Below, piece by piece: positions 1 to 6,412 of a stretch of DNA of 8,867 bases. Each line of letters opens with the position of its first letter. The stretch's first letter is position 1. Position numbers and translations under genes: made by a program. The stretch comes from an uncultured Actinomycetes bacterium (GTDB taxonomy: Bacteria; Actinomycetota; Actinomycetes; Nanopelagicales; Nanopelagicaceae), in contig CAIQXR010000163.1 of the NCBI GenBank assembly GCA_903875815.1, forward strand, positions 1 through 8,867, read 5' to 3'. The notes under the pieces were generated by a model. It made no database searches. It was given only the letters and a program-made list of their open reading frames with translations, and was not told where the DNA came from.

Positions 1-54
1 GCGACGATCTGGGATTACCCGCTCTGGAGTGACGACTGGGATTGTTGAACTCAC
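1..54 (-). CDS. Possible 5' end of a divergent gene (partial)
   Basis: On the minus strand a GTG at 54 opens a frame that stays open to the window edge and reads MSSTIPVVTPERVIPDRR. An AGGA sits 9 nt upstream of it. Eighteen residues are too few to recognise a family. The arrangement would make it divergent from orn, with about 118 bp between the two starts. A competing reading is that the plus strand carries the last residues of an upstream gene ending at the TGA at 59-61 (ending VELTG). Only sequence to the left would decide. Confidence 0.3.
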   Translation of the reverse strand, partial: MSSTIPVVTPERVIPDRR

Positions 55-137
55 GGGGTGATCCTGCTGGATGGGGTCAATTTCTATGTGGAAGGTAGGT
101 AAACGGAAGGTGAACGACGGGTGAAAAAGTGCCCCAT

Positions 138-172
138 TCGGCCCACACGCGCTCCCGCGTTACCCTAGGGAC
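138..172 (+). promoter_or_regulatory. Candidate leaderless promoter of orn
   Basis: TACCCT at 161-166 matches the actinobacterial -10 pattern TANNNT and is followed by exactly 6 nt before the ATG at 173. Transcription would therefore begin at or next to the start codon. A weak -35-like TTCGGC lies at 138-143, 17 nt upstream. The AGGG at 167-170 is too close to the ATG to serve as a normal ribosome binding site, which favours a leaderless reading. Confidence 0.45.
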
Positions 173-724
173 ATGTCCAAAAATGACTCCCCTAATCTGA
201 TCTGGGTCGACTGCGAAATGACCGGGCTCGACACCGTCAACGATGCCTTGGTGGAGATTGCTGTCCTAGTCACCGATGCCCAACTCAATATCTTGGGCGA
301 GGGCGTGGACCTTGTCATCCGCACTAGCCAAGAGAAGATCGATGGCATGAATGATTTTGTTCGCGAGATGCACACCAGTTCCGGGTTGATTACCGAGATT
401 CCAAACGGAGTGAGCTTGGAAGAAGCCGACGCTGCCATTCTTGAATATGTTCAAAAATACGCACCCGATGCAGGCAAGTCTCCGCTCGCTGGCAACTCGG
501 TCTATGTGGACCGTGGCTTTATCGCTCGCGATCTCCCGCTCTTTAACGCCTACCTTCACTACCGCACCATCGATGTCTCCTCTATAAAGGAGTTGGCCCG
601 CCGCTGGTATCCCCGCGTCTATTTCAATGCCCCGAAGAAGACGGGCAATCACCGCGCGCTTGGCGATATCCGCGATTCGATCGATGAACTCGAGTATTAC
701 CGCGAGGCGATTTTCATCAAATAG
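173..724 (+). CDS. orn: Oligoribonuclease (3'-5' exoribonuclease, DEDDh family)
   Basis: Orn degrades RNA fragments of two to five nucleotides to mononucleotides in the cytoplasm, finishing mRNA decay and clearing pGpG from c-di-GMP turnover (family knowledge). The 183-residue product is the usual length. All five DEDDh catalytic residues are visible: D13 and E15 in WVDCEMTGLD, D113 in GNSVYVDRGF, and H160 and D165 in HRALGDIRDSI. The RTIDVSS motif near residue 131 is also typical. The ATG is supported by family alignment and by a -10-like hexamer 6 nt upstream. A tRNA-His gene follows about 100 bp downstream, an order I recall from other Actinobacteria including Mycobacterium and Streptomyces. 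No clear terminator follows the stop. Confidence 0.97.
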   Translation: MSKNDSPNLIWVDCEMTGLDTVNDALVEIAVLVTDAQLNILGEGVDLVIRTSQEKIDGMNDFVREMHTSSGLITEIPNGVSLEEADAAILEYVQKYAPDAGKSPLAGNSVYVDRGFIARDLPLFNAYLHYRTIDVSSIKELARRWYPRVYFNAPKKTGNHRALGDIRDSIDELEYYREAIFIK

Positions 725-757
725 CGGGGCCGCCGATCCCAATTGCGCGTAATTTTT

Positions 758-787
758 ATCCGTTTTGATCCGTTTTTATCCGTTTTC
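758..787 (+). repeat. Three tandem 10-bp units (ATCCGTTTTN)
   Basis: ATCCGTTTT occurs at 758-766, 768-776 and 778-786, each followed by one variable base (g, t, c). The array has a period of exactly 10 bp, about one helical turn. It lies between the orn stop and the likely tRNA-His promoter, so the T-rich faces would all point the same way. It could be an UP-element-like or protein-binding array, or a simple slippage repeat. The repeat itself is directly visible; its function is inference. Confidence 0.8.
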
Positions 788-813
788 CTGGCACGGCGCA
801 TGTGCCGTACTAT
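785..813 (+). promoter_or_regulatory. Candidate promoter of tRNA-His
   Basis: TACTAT at 808-813 is a good -10 hexamer, 12 nt before the mature tRNA 5' end including the extra G-1. The best -35 at 17-bp spacing is TTCCTG (785-790), which is weak; the T-rich repeats just upstream could compensate. The spacer contains a near-palindrome, CGGCGCATGTGCCG (794-807). Confidence 0.45.
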
Positions 814-825
814 TAGCCCCACATG

Positions 826-901
826 GTGGACGTAGCTCAGCTGGTAGAGCACTCGGTTGTGGTCCGAGATGTCGCGGGTTCGAGCCCCGTCGTTCACCCC
901 A
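826..901 (+). tRNA. tRNA-His (anticodon GTG)
   Basis: A full cloverleaf is visible. The acceptor stem GTGGACG (826-832) pairs with CGTTCAC (891-897). The anticodon stem is CTCGG/CCGAG with loop TTGTGGT, anticodon GTG at 859-861, and the T-arm carries GGTTCGAGCC. The histidine identity elements are present: an encoded G at 825 (position -1) opposite discriminator C73 (898). CCA is encoded at 899-901. A T6 run at 903-908 follows directly but without its own hairpin. The gene lies between orn and ppa, so read-through into ppa is possible. Confidence 0.97.
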
Positions 902-950
902 CTTTTTTCAGATCGACGCGAATACCTCGCTAACTTAGAACGGAACCCCT

Positions 951-1810
<860 letters not shown>

Positions 1811-1856
1811 GCCAGTCAATTTAACTTGGATTTAATGTCGCAGAACACCTAAGGGA

Positions 1857-1891
1857 TTGATCTCGATTTTGCCTACAGTTAAACTTCCATA
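1857..1891 (+). promoter_or_regulatory. Leaderless promoter of the glycine-rich protein gene
   Basis: TTGATC (1857-1862), a 17-bp spacer, TAAACT (1880-1885) and exactly 6 nt before the ATG at 1892 form a near-textbook sigma-70-type promoter. Transcription should start at the A of the ATG. There is no purine-rich ribosome site in the remaining 6 nt (TCCATA). This is the strongest promoter call in the window and separates this gene from the ppa-glnB unit 81 bp upstream. Confidence 0.7.
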
Positions 1892-3187
1892 ATGAAGAGG
1901 GTTTTGGTAATTCTCGCCACCGCACTTCTTTTCATGCCGTTTTCTCCTCACGTTGCTCAGGCAGCAACTGCGGGCTCTGGATCATGCGCAATCAGCGTTA
2001 CCTCAAACTCGGGCGTTTATGTCGTGCAATCTAGTTCCCTTTGCTATGTGGCATTCACTGCTACTGGAGCAAATGCGTTTACAGTTCCAACTGGTGTGAC
2101 CGCGATGGACTTATTGGTGATTGCCGGAGGTGGAGCTGGCGGATCCTACGCATTTGGTGGAGGAGGGGGCGCCGGTGAAGTTGCCGTAACTTCGTCATAT
2201 TCGGTAACTCCATCTTCAAATATCTCTATTTCCGTTGGATCAGGTGGAACTTCAGGTGGCAATACTGGAGGGTCACTATCTACTTCGGGAACCAATTCAT
2301 GGGTTGGAAGCTCAACAACTTTTGCAGCAAACGGCGGAGGAGCGGGAACCTCGTGGGGACAAAGCACTGTTTTCACAGGAGGAAGCGGTGGCGGAATTAG
2401 CGAAAATAATGCCGGCCAAAGCGGAGCTTCGTCGGTGAAATCAACATATGGAACTGCAACAAGATATGGAAATGCGAGTGGTTCCATCGGTACTGGAGCA
2501 ACACAGGCGGGTAGCGGTGGTGGTGGAGCTGGTGCTGCCGGCGCGAATGTTTCCACCTTTGGCGTTCCGGGTGCGGGTGGTAATGGAACAAATGCCGTAG
2601 CTACTTGGCTATCTTCGATCAGCTCGAGTATGAACTCTATAAGTGGTTGGGTATCTGCAACTAATTCTGGATACATTGCTGGCGGCGGTGGTGGTGGTGG
2701 AAATAATACAAATGGAGCCGCTGGTGGAGTCGGTGGTGGTGGCAGAGGTGGAGATGTTGTGCCTAATGGGGTAGCCGCCGTGGCGAATACAGGCAGCGGA
2801 GGTGGTGGTGCCACATTTAATGGCGGCGGATATGGCGGCGCCGGAGGTTCCGGATTAATAGTAGTGAGGTTTAACGTTGCGCCAAGTGCGTCTTCGATAA
2901 CCATCTCCGTGCCTACCAATAGTACTTTCCGAACTTCTTCAACAATTGTCGCAAATCTAGGAGTTGCAGGAAGTGACGGAAAAGTTACTTTTTATCAGAA
3001 CGGGAAACGTATTCCGGGGTGTGTAAATGTCCAGAGCGTGGCTTTGGTGGCAAGCTGCAATTGGAAGCCTTCGGTCCGTGGCACTGTGCGAATTTCGGCG
3101 ACTTTGACGCCAAGCTCCTCCGGATATTTATCGTCGGTTAGTGGTTCACTGCCAAGTGGAGTGATCGTCAGATCGGGCAATCGCTAG
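1892..3187 (+). CDS. Secreted glycine-rich protein with C-terminal Ig-like domain
   Basis: This 431-residue protein is probably exported. Residues 1-24 form a signal peptide (KR, hydrophobic core, cleavage after AQA). Residues about 48-80 (FTVPTGVTAMDLLVIAGGG) open a glycine-rich region that runs to about 328 and closes with GSGLIVVRF, the pattern of a widespread bacterial glycine-rich surface domain. Runs of GGC/GGT codons dominate the region. Residues 331-431 form an Ig-like beta domain (KVTFYQNGKRIPGC) with two cysteines, C377 and C389, that could form a disulfide. The same domain ends the protein encoded at 4743-5771. No LPXTG motif or C-terminal membrane anchor is visible. Function is unknown; an adhesive or envelope role is inference. 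It appears leaderless and is transcribed separately from glnB. Confidence 0.88.
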   Translation: MKRVLVILATALLFMPFSPHVAQAATAGSGSCAISVTSNSGVYVVQSSSLCYVAFTATGANAFTVPTGVTAMDLLVIAGGGAGGSYAFGGGGGAGEVAVTSSYSVTPSSNISISVGSGGTSGGNTGGSLSTSGTNSWVGSSTTFAANGGGAGTSWGQSTVFTGGSGGGISENNAGQSGASSVKSTYGTATRYGNASGSIGTGATQAGSGGGGAGAAGANVSTFGVPGAGGNGTNAVATWLSSISSSMNSISGWVSATNSGYIAGGGGGGGNNTNGAAGGVGGGGRGGDVVPNGVAAVANTGSGGGGATFNGGGYGGAGGSGLIVVRFNVAPSASSITISVPTNSTFRTSSTIVANLGVAGSDGKVTFYQNGKRIPGCVNVQSVALVASCNWKPSVRGTVRISATLTPSSSGYLSSVSGSLPSGVIVRSGNR

Positions 3188-3240
3188 TTTTGTGGGGTGA
3201 GGGGTGGCGGATACCCGCACAGAGTGGTCCCATAGGGTTT

Positions 3241-3269
3241 TTGCGCTCCCCCGCCTGCGCTGATAGGGT
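3241..3269 (+). promoter_or_regulatory. Candidate promoter of tRNA-Lys
   Basis: TTGCGC (3241-3246) and TAGGGT (3264-3269) are separated by 17 bp, with about 40 nt to the mature tRNA. CATAAT at 3300-3305 also resembles a -10 but lies only 3 nt before the tRNA, so transcription from it would start inside the gene; the upstream pair is preferred. Confidence 0.45.
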
Positions 3270-3308
3270 CTGCCACGAAGCAAAAGCACGGCACAATTTC
3301 ATAATCTC

Positions 3309-3381
3309 GGGTTGTTAGCTCAGTTGGTAGAGCAAGTGACTCTTAATCACTGGGTCGGGGGTTCGAGTCCCTCACAACCCA
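3309..3381 (+). tRNA. tRNA-Lys (anticodon CTT)
   Basis: Acceptor arms GGGTTGT (3309-3315) and ACAACCC (3374-3380) pair perfectly, with discriminator A at 3381. The D-arm has TAGCTCAGTTGGTAGAGCA. The anticodon stem AGTGA/TCACT encloses loop CTCTTAA, with anticodon CTT at 3342-3344. The T-arm contains GGGTTCGAGTCCC. No CCA is encoded (the next bases are CTC), unlike the tRNA-His here. A small inverted repeat, GAGAA-ATC-TTCTC (3386-3398), follows but has no T-run. No copy of the tRNA 3' end is seen elsewhere in the window, so there is no evidence of use as an integration site. Confidence 0.97.
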
Positions 3382-3425
3382 CTCCGAGAAATCTTCTCCA
3401 CTTTAAAGCCCTTATTAGTTGAGGT

Positions 3426-3437
3426 TAGACTTTGGGT
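3426..3437 (+). promoter_or_regulatory. -10 element of the short secreted ORF (leaderless type)
   Basis: TAGACT (3426-3431) fits TANNNT and is followed by exactly 6 nt before the ATG at 3438. The -35 is weak (TTAAAG at 3403-3408). The intact start region suggests that this short ORF was, or still is, a transcribed gene. Confidence 0.4.
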
Positions 3438-3581
3438 ATGAAATCACGAGTCGCGCGACTAATTTTGAGCGTACTCGCGTTTGGCTACTTCTCTTCAATT
3501 CCCACAACTGTGAATGCGGCATCAGCCCCTGACTGCACCCAATCTTCTAATACAAAATGTCTTGTCACGACAACTATTTAG
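3438..3581 (+). pseudogene. Truncated secreted protein (signal peptide plus ~20 residues)
   Basis: This 47-codon frame starts at an ATG with a well-placed -10 hexamer. It begins MKSRVARLILSVLAFGYF, a convincing Sec signal peptide with cleavage after VNA (residue 27) or ASA (residue 30), followed by a mature stub PDCTQSSNTKCLVTTTI with two cysteines. It stops 3 nt before the stop codon of the opposing gene at 3585. A stub with a cysteine and Ser/Thr-rich start is how larger surface proteins of this type usually begin. I therefore read it as the 5' remnant of a longer gene whose remainder was lost or replaced by the 3585-4646 segment. The alternative is a genuine secreted peptide of about 17-20 residues. 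I cannot tell which from one sequence. Confidence 0.5.
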
Positions 3582-3584
3582 GAT

Positions 3585-4646
3585 TTATGGACGCGCATAA
3601 ATCTGAACTACTTGAGCATTTTGGCCCTCCTGGTTTGCGGGAACATTTCCCAAACCGAAGTTGTACCAATCCGTTAAATTCGCGATCTGCGACCAACTGC
3701 CACCTACGGAATTTACAGGGTTCCCCGATAGAGCCAAGGTGAAACTGCCCGAATATAAATACCAACCCATGTAAAACTTTCCACCAGCAGGTACGGTAAT
3801 CGCACCCGTAAATGTGAGCTGGCTTGCGGTTTGCTTTGACGTTGTCATTACTCCCAAACTGGTGAGAGGCTGGTTACTGCCACCGACTGAGTAGAAGTCC
3901 CAATCCACATGGAGAGCGGAGCAGTCAGATATGCAATTGACAATAACTTTTGTAATGGTTGAACCGGCAACTCCTTGATACTCCTCCGCTTCGGTGATTC
4001 CACTATTGAAATAAACTCCAGCTTGTGGCGTAGAGGTGGTGTTATCAAAAACAAGGGCCTCTGATACAGCGTGCGTTCCACTCTGAATTGTCAGCTTATA
4101 GATTGACGCAGAGAATGCGACTGGGGTCGTGAAAGTTATTGTGAAAGTACCTGACCCGCTAGTTACGGTAGCCCCAGAGATTCCCGATCCGATTTGAAAG
4201 GTTCCGGCGTTATCGTAGACAACCGCGCTTGTCGCATTGCCATTAAAAATAGCTAAAGGAATACTTGCGGTTGAGCCAAATGCATTAATAGTAAAATCGG
4301 CACCGTTGCATGATGAGGGAATATTTGAGACCGTAGCCGATGAGAAATACATTCCTCCCGCGCCCGAGGAATTAATAAATGTTGATGCAGGTGTCATTGT
4401 TAAATTAGTCCCTGCAGAGCAGGCAACAGTCTGAAGAACGCCTTGCCCAAATTCATTGGTTTGGCCGCTGTTGAGCGAGACATTTGCGGCAAAAGTGGTG
4501 TTGATAAAGAAAGTCACGGCGATAATTGCGGCGATTCCACCCAAAATCTTCTGGAGATTGCAGGCCCTAACAAGCTGATCGACTTTCGGATCGTCACAGT
4601 AGTCAGCCTCTTCGGCTGGCTCACCGTGTGAATCCCACTCAGACAT
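3585..4646 (-). CDS. Membrane-anchored or secreted beta-rich surface protein, function unknown
   Basis: The product has 353 residues. Residues 1-31 are a hydrophilic, acidic cytoplasmic segment (MSEWDSHGEPAEEADY, then DQLVRACNL). Residues about 33-50 are a hydrophobic segment ending NTTFA-AN, which could be a signal anchor or a long-n-region signal peptide cut after residue 53. The rest is Ser/Thr/Gly/Asn-rich with alternating beta-strand patterns. A first part has NEFGQGVLQTVAC and C76/C113, which could be disulfide-linked. A later part has AEEYQGVAGSTITKVIVNC and a short CISDC pair. I recall similar N-EFGQGV-QT-C proteins, annotated hypothetical, in planktonic actinobacteria, but no defined function. 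It lies opposite to its neighbours, converging on the short ORF at 3438 and diverging from the gene at 4743. Confidence 0.85.
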   Translation of the reverse strand: MSEWDSHGEPAEEADYCDDPKVDQLVRACNLQKILGGIAAIIAVTFFINTTFAANVSLNSGQTNEFGQGVLQTVACSAGTNLTMTPASTFINSSGAGGMYFSSATVSNIPSSCNGADFTINAFGSTASIPLAIFNGNATSAVVYDNAGTFQIGSGISGATVTSGSGTFTITFTTPVAFSASIYKLTIQSGTHAVSEALVFDNTTSTPQAGVYFNSGITEAEEYQGVAGSTITKVIVNCISDCSALHVDWDFYSVGGSNQPLTSLGVMTTSKQTASQLTFTGAITVPAGGKFYMGWYLYSGSFTLALSGNPVNSVGGSWSQIANLTDWYNFGLGNVPANQEGQNAQVVQIYARP

Positions 4647-4652
4647 TGGGTC

Positions 4653-4679
4653 AGCCTAATCTATGGCCGATTTTGACAA
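4653..4679 (-). promoter_or_regulatory. Candidate leaderless promoter of the minus-strand surface gene
   Basis: On the minus strand, TAGGCT (complement of 4653-4658) is followed by 6 nt (GACCCA) and the ATG at 4646. TTGTCA (complement of 4674-4679) is a good -35 but at a short 15-bp spacing; TATTGT would give 17 bp. No ribosome site is evident. The 96-bp divergent gap also holds the inverted repeat CCGTA/TACGG around 4686-4704. Confidence 0.4.
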
Positions 4680-4730
4680 TATTTCCCGTACGGATTTCTT
4701 ACGGCATGGATCGCACCTCCCTCTATCGAC

Positions 4731-4742
4731 CATAATTGAGAG
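4731..4742 (+). promoter_or_regulatory. -10 element of the gene at 4743 (leaderless type)
   Basis: CATAAT (4731-4736) matches TATAAT at five of six positions and ends exactly 6 nt before the GTG at 4743. The GAGAG in between touches the start codon and is too close for a standard ribosome site. No convincing -35 was found. Confidence 0.42.
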
Positions 4743-5771
4743 GTGAAGCTCAGGGCGTTGGCGGTAGTGGTGGCGACTTTTGCCACTTGCCTGGTCGCCT
4801 CCCCTTCTGCGAATGCGTCAACTTGGACTCTGATTTACCAAACAACAAGCCCCCAGCGAGATGCGAACGAAAACATCATCTACTCCACGGGCTACGAGAG
4901 TAATGGCGCTGCTCAGACAGCTGCTGCAGGTCAAAGCTTTACCCAAGTGCGATGGCGCATGGAGATGACCATCGGAGGCACTCTTTATTACACGGATGCA
5001 TATTTCGATAAGTGGAGTGGCGCAACCATCGCAGATCTGCAATTTCCGGACTACACCAATCTTTTAAACCTGCAAAAGAATGTCTCCAATGTTGTCGTCA
5101 CATCGAATTATCCGACGGTAAAAAATGGCAGTTATGCCCTTGGTCGTGTGGAAATCTGGCCCTATAACTACACGCAAGGCGCAACAGGCATTACGCCCCC
5201 AGGTAGCTCAAGTATCTTTGACTTTGATGATTCAGCATCACCTGGGCAACATGGCCACGGAACTTTTCAATTGCATAACTTGACCGATACTCAAACCGTT
5301 ATGGCATGGAACCGTTCACGCTATAACGACACCGCAGAACTCGGATTTGGACCATGTTTGATTGGCGCTAATCCAGCCACACCGTGTACTAACTCAGACT
5401 GGACTCTTGAAGTTGGGCTAGCTGCTACTACCTTTAAGTTTCAAGTCTTTATCGGAACGGCGGCGCCATCAGCGTCAACAGTTTCAGTAAGCGTCCCAAG
5501 TCAAAGCACATTCCGCACCGCTTCAACCCTTACCGCCAACTTAGGTGTCGCGGGAAGCGATGGAAAAGTCACTTTTTATCAGAATGGCAAGCGCATACCC
5601 GGCTGCATCAATATCCAGAGCGTGAGCTTGGTGGCGACCTGTAGTTGGAGGCCCTCTGTAAGAGGTTCGGTGCGAATCACCGCAACGCTAACACCGACAT
5701 CTTCGGGCTATGCAAGTTCTAATTCCAGTGCCACTCAAAGCAACGTCAGAGTTCGCTCGGGTTATCGATGA
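4743..5771 (+). CDS. Secreted beta-sandwich protein with the shared C-terminal Ig-like domain
   Basis: The product has 342 residues and starts at GTG. Residues 1-25 are a signal peptide cut after ANA. Residues 26-240 form a beta-rich domain with GRVEIWPYNY (134-143), FDFDDS (159-164), GTFQLHNL (173-180), QTVMAWNR (184-191), ELGFG (199-203) and SDWTLE (218-223). From memory this order (EFWPxNY, YDFGD, MQVHN, QTLFAxN, DLGIGN, PDWTF) recurs in beta-sandwich modules attached to secreted sialate O-acetylesterase-like and other carbohydrate-active proteins, so glycan binding is a reasonable guess. No catalytic domain is attached here. Residues 242-342 match the C-terminus of the glycine-rich protein (1892-3187) at about 74 of 101 positions without gaps, both ending V-x-V-R-S-G-x-R. 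crtYc follows with its start 10 nt after this stop. Confidence 0.87.
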   Translation: MKLRALAVVVATFATCLVASPSANASTWTLIYQTTSPQRDANENIIYSTGYESNGAAQTAAAGQSFTQVRWRMEMTIGGTLYYTDAYFDKWSGATIADLQFPDYTNLLNLQKNVSNVVVTSNYPTVKNGSYALGRVEIWPYNYTQGATGITPPGSSSIFDFDDSASPGQHGHGTFQLHNLTDTQTVMAWNRSRYNDTAELGFGPCLIGANPATPCTNSDWTLEVGLAATTFKFQVFIGTAAPSASTVSVSVPSQSTFRTASTLTANLGVAGSDGKVTFYQNGKRIPGCINIQSVSLVATCSWRPSVRGSVRITATLTPTSSGYASSNSSATQSNVRVRSGYR

Positions 5772-5781
5772 TAATTAACTC
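5770..5781 (+). promoter_or_regulatory. Candidate leaderless -10 of crtYc overlapping the upstream stop codon
   Basis: GATAAT (5770-5775) matches TATAAT at five of six positions, shares bases with the TGA stop at 5769-5771, and ends 6 nt before the ATG at 5782. No clear -35 and no ribosome site are visible. It could allow independent crtY expression; read-through from the secreted gene is equally possible. Confidence 0.38.
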
Positions 5782-6120
5782 ATGACTCACTGGAGCTATA
5801 TGGCGATGCTCGCCTTCACTGTGGTGGGTTCGTTCTGGCTGGAGATCGCGCTGAAGGTGCGGGTTCTCAAGCGCGCTCGTCGCCTGTCATTGAGTATCGC
5901 TCCCATTGCTTTAATTTTTGTGGCCTGGGATGCCTATGCCATCAAGCGCGGCCATTGGCACTTTGATAACAAACAGATGCTTGGCATCGTTGGACCATTT
6001 CATATTCCCCTAGAGGAATACCTTTTCTTTATCATTGTTCCGATTGCTGGCGTTATGACGTTGGAAGCAGTGCGCCGCGTAAAGAAGCACTGGCCGGTAG
6101 GTGATGGCGATGAGTTATAG
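5782..6120 (+). CDS. crtYc: Lycopene cyclase subunit, CrtYc type
   Basis: This is one half of the heterodimeric membrane lycopene cyclase of Actinobacteria, which closes rings on lycopene. The product is 112 residues with about three membrane segments (roughly 5-25, 38-53 and 78-95). It has the family signatures FVAWDAYAIKRGHWHFD (46-62) and PLEEYLFF (76-83); the P-x-E-E/D-x-x-F motif carries residues thought to be needed for cyclisation. It ends by overlapping crtYd. Whether the pair makes beta (CrtYcd) or epsilon (CrtYef) rings cannot be read from the sequence. No crtE, crtB or crtI is adjacent. Confidence 0.92.
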   Translation: MTHWSYMAMLAFTVVGSFWLEIALKVRVLKRARRLSLSIAPIALIFVAWDAYAIKRGHWHFDNKQMLGIVGPFHIPLEEYLFFIIVPIAGVMTLEAVRRVKKHWPVGDGDEL

Positions 6121-6412
6121 CCAGATCGCAGTAACAGCTGTGGTCGTAGCGATTGTCTTTGATCTCGTTATTGTCAGAACTCGGCTCGTTACTAAGAAAG
6201 TCTTCTGGACCTCTTACGCCATTATTTTCCCGATGCAGTTGATTACCAACTGGTGGCTGACCTCTCGCAACATTGTTATGTATAGCCCGTCTGCAATAAA
6301 TGGCCACCGTTTGGCAGGCGCACCGATAGAAGATCTGCTCTTTGGATTCTCTCTACTGTTGGGAGTGCTATCGATGTGGGTCTACCTGGGCCGTAACGGG
6401 ATACGCAAATAA
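6110..6412 (+). CDS. crtYd: Lycopene cyclase subunit, CrtYd type
   Basis: This is the partner subunit of CrtYc. The ATG at 6110 gives 100 residues and is preferred because AGGTG (6099-6103) lies 6 nt upstream. In-frame GTG at 6101 and ATG at 6104 would add two or three residues. The product has three hydrophobic segments and the conserved APIEDLLFGF motif (71-80), the counterpart of PLEEYLFF in CrtYc, with NWW at 47-49. The gene overlaps the end of crtYc (stop 6118-6120), so the two are translationally coupled. The stop at 6410-6412 abuts a strong hairpin terminator. Confidence 0.9.
   Translation: MSYSQIAVTAVVVAIVFDLVIVRTRLVTKKVFWTSYAIIFPMQLITNWWLTSRNIVMYSPSAINGHRLAGAPIEDLLFGFSLLLGVLSMWVYLGRNGIRK

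Noticed and set aside
758..787. CRISPR-like array
   Set aside because: The units are 10 bp with single-base gaps; there are no spacers and no cas genes.
2146..2919. 257-residue proline-rich open frame on the minus strand
   Set aside because: It is the antisense of GGN glycine codons, which read as CCN proline codons; there is no start context and the plus-strand gene is convincing.
3229..3242. CCC-ATA-GGG followed by TTTTT as a terminator of the glycine-rich gene
   Set aside because: A 3-bp stem is too short to be stable, and the T-run overlaps the candidate -35 of tRNA-Lys.
3309..4742. Integrative element inserted at tRNA-Lys
   Set aside because: No second copy of the tRNA 3' end, no integrase and no flanking repeats were seen in the window.
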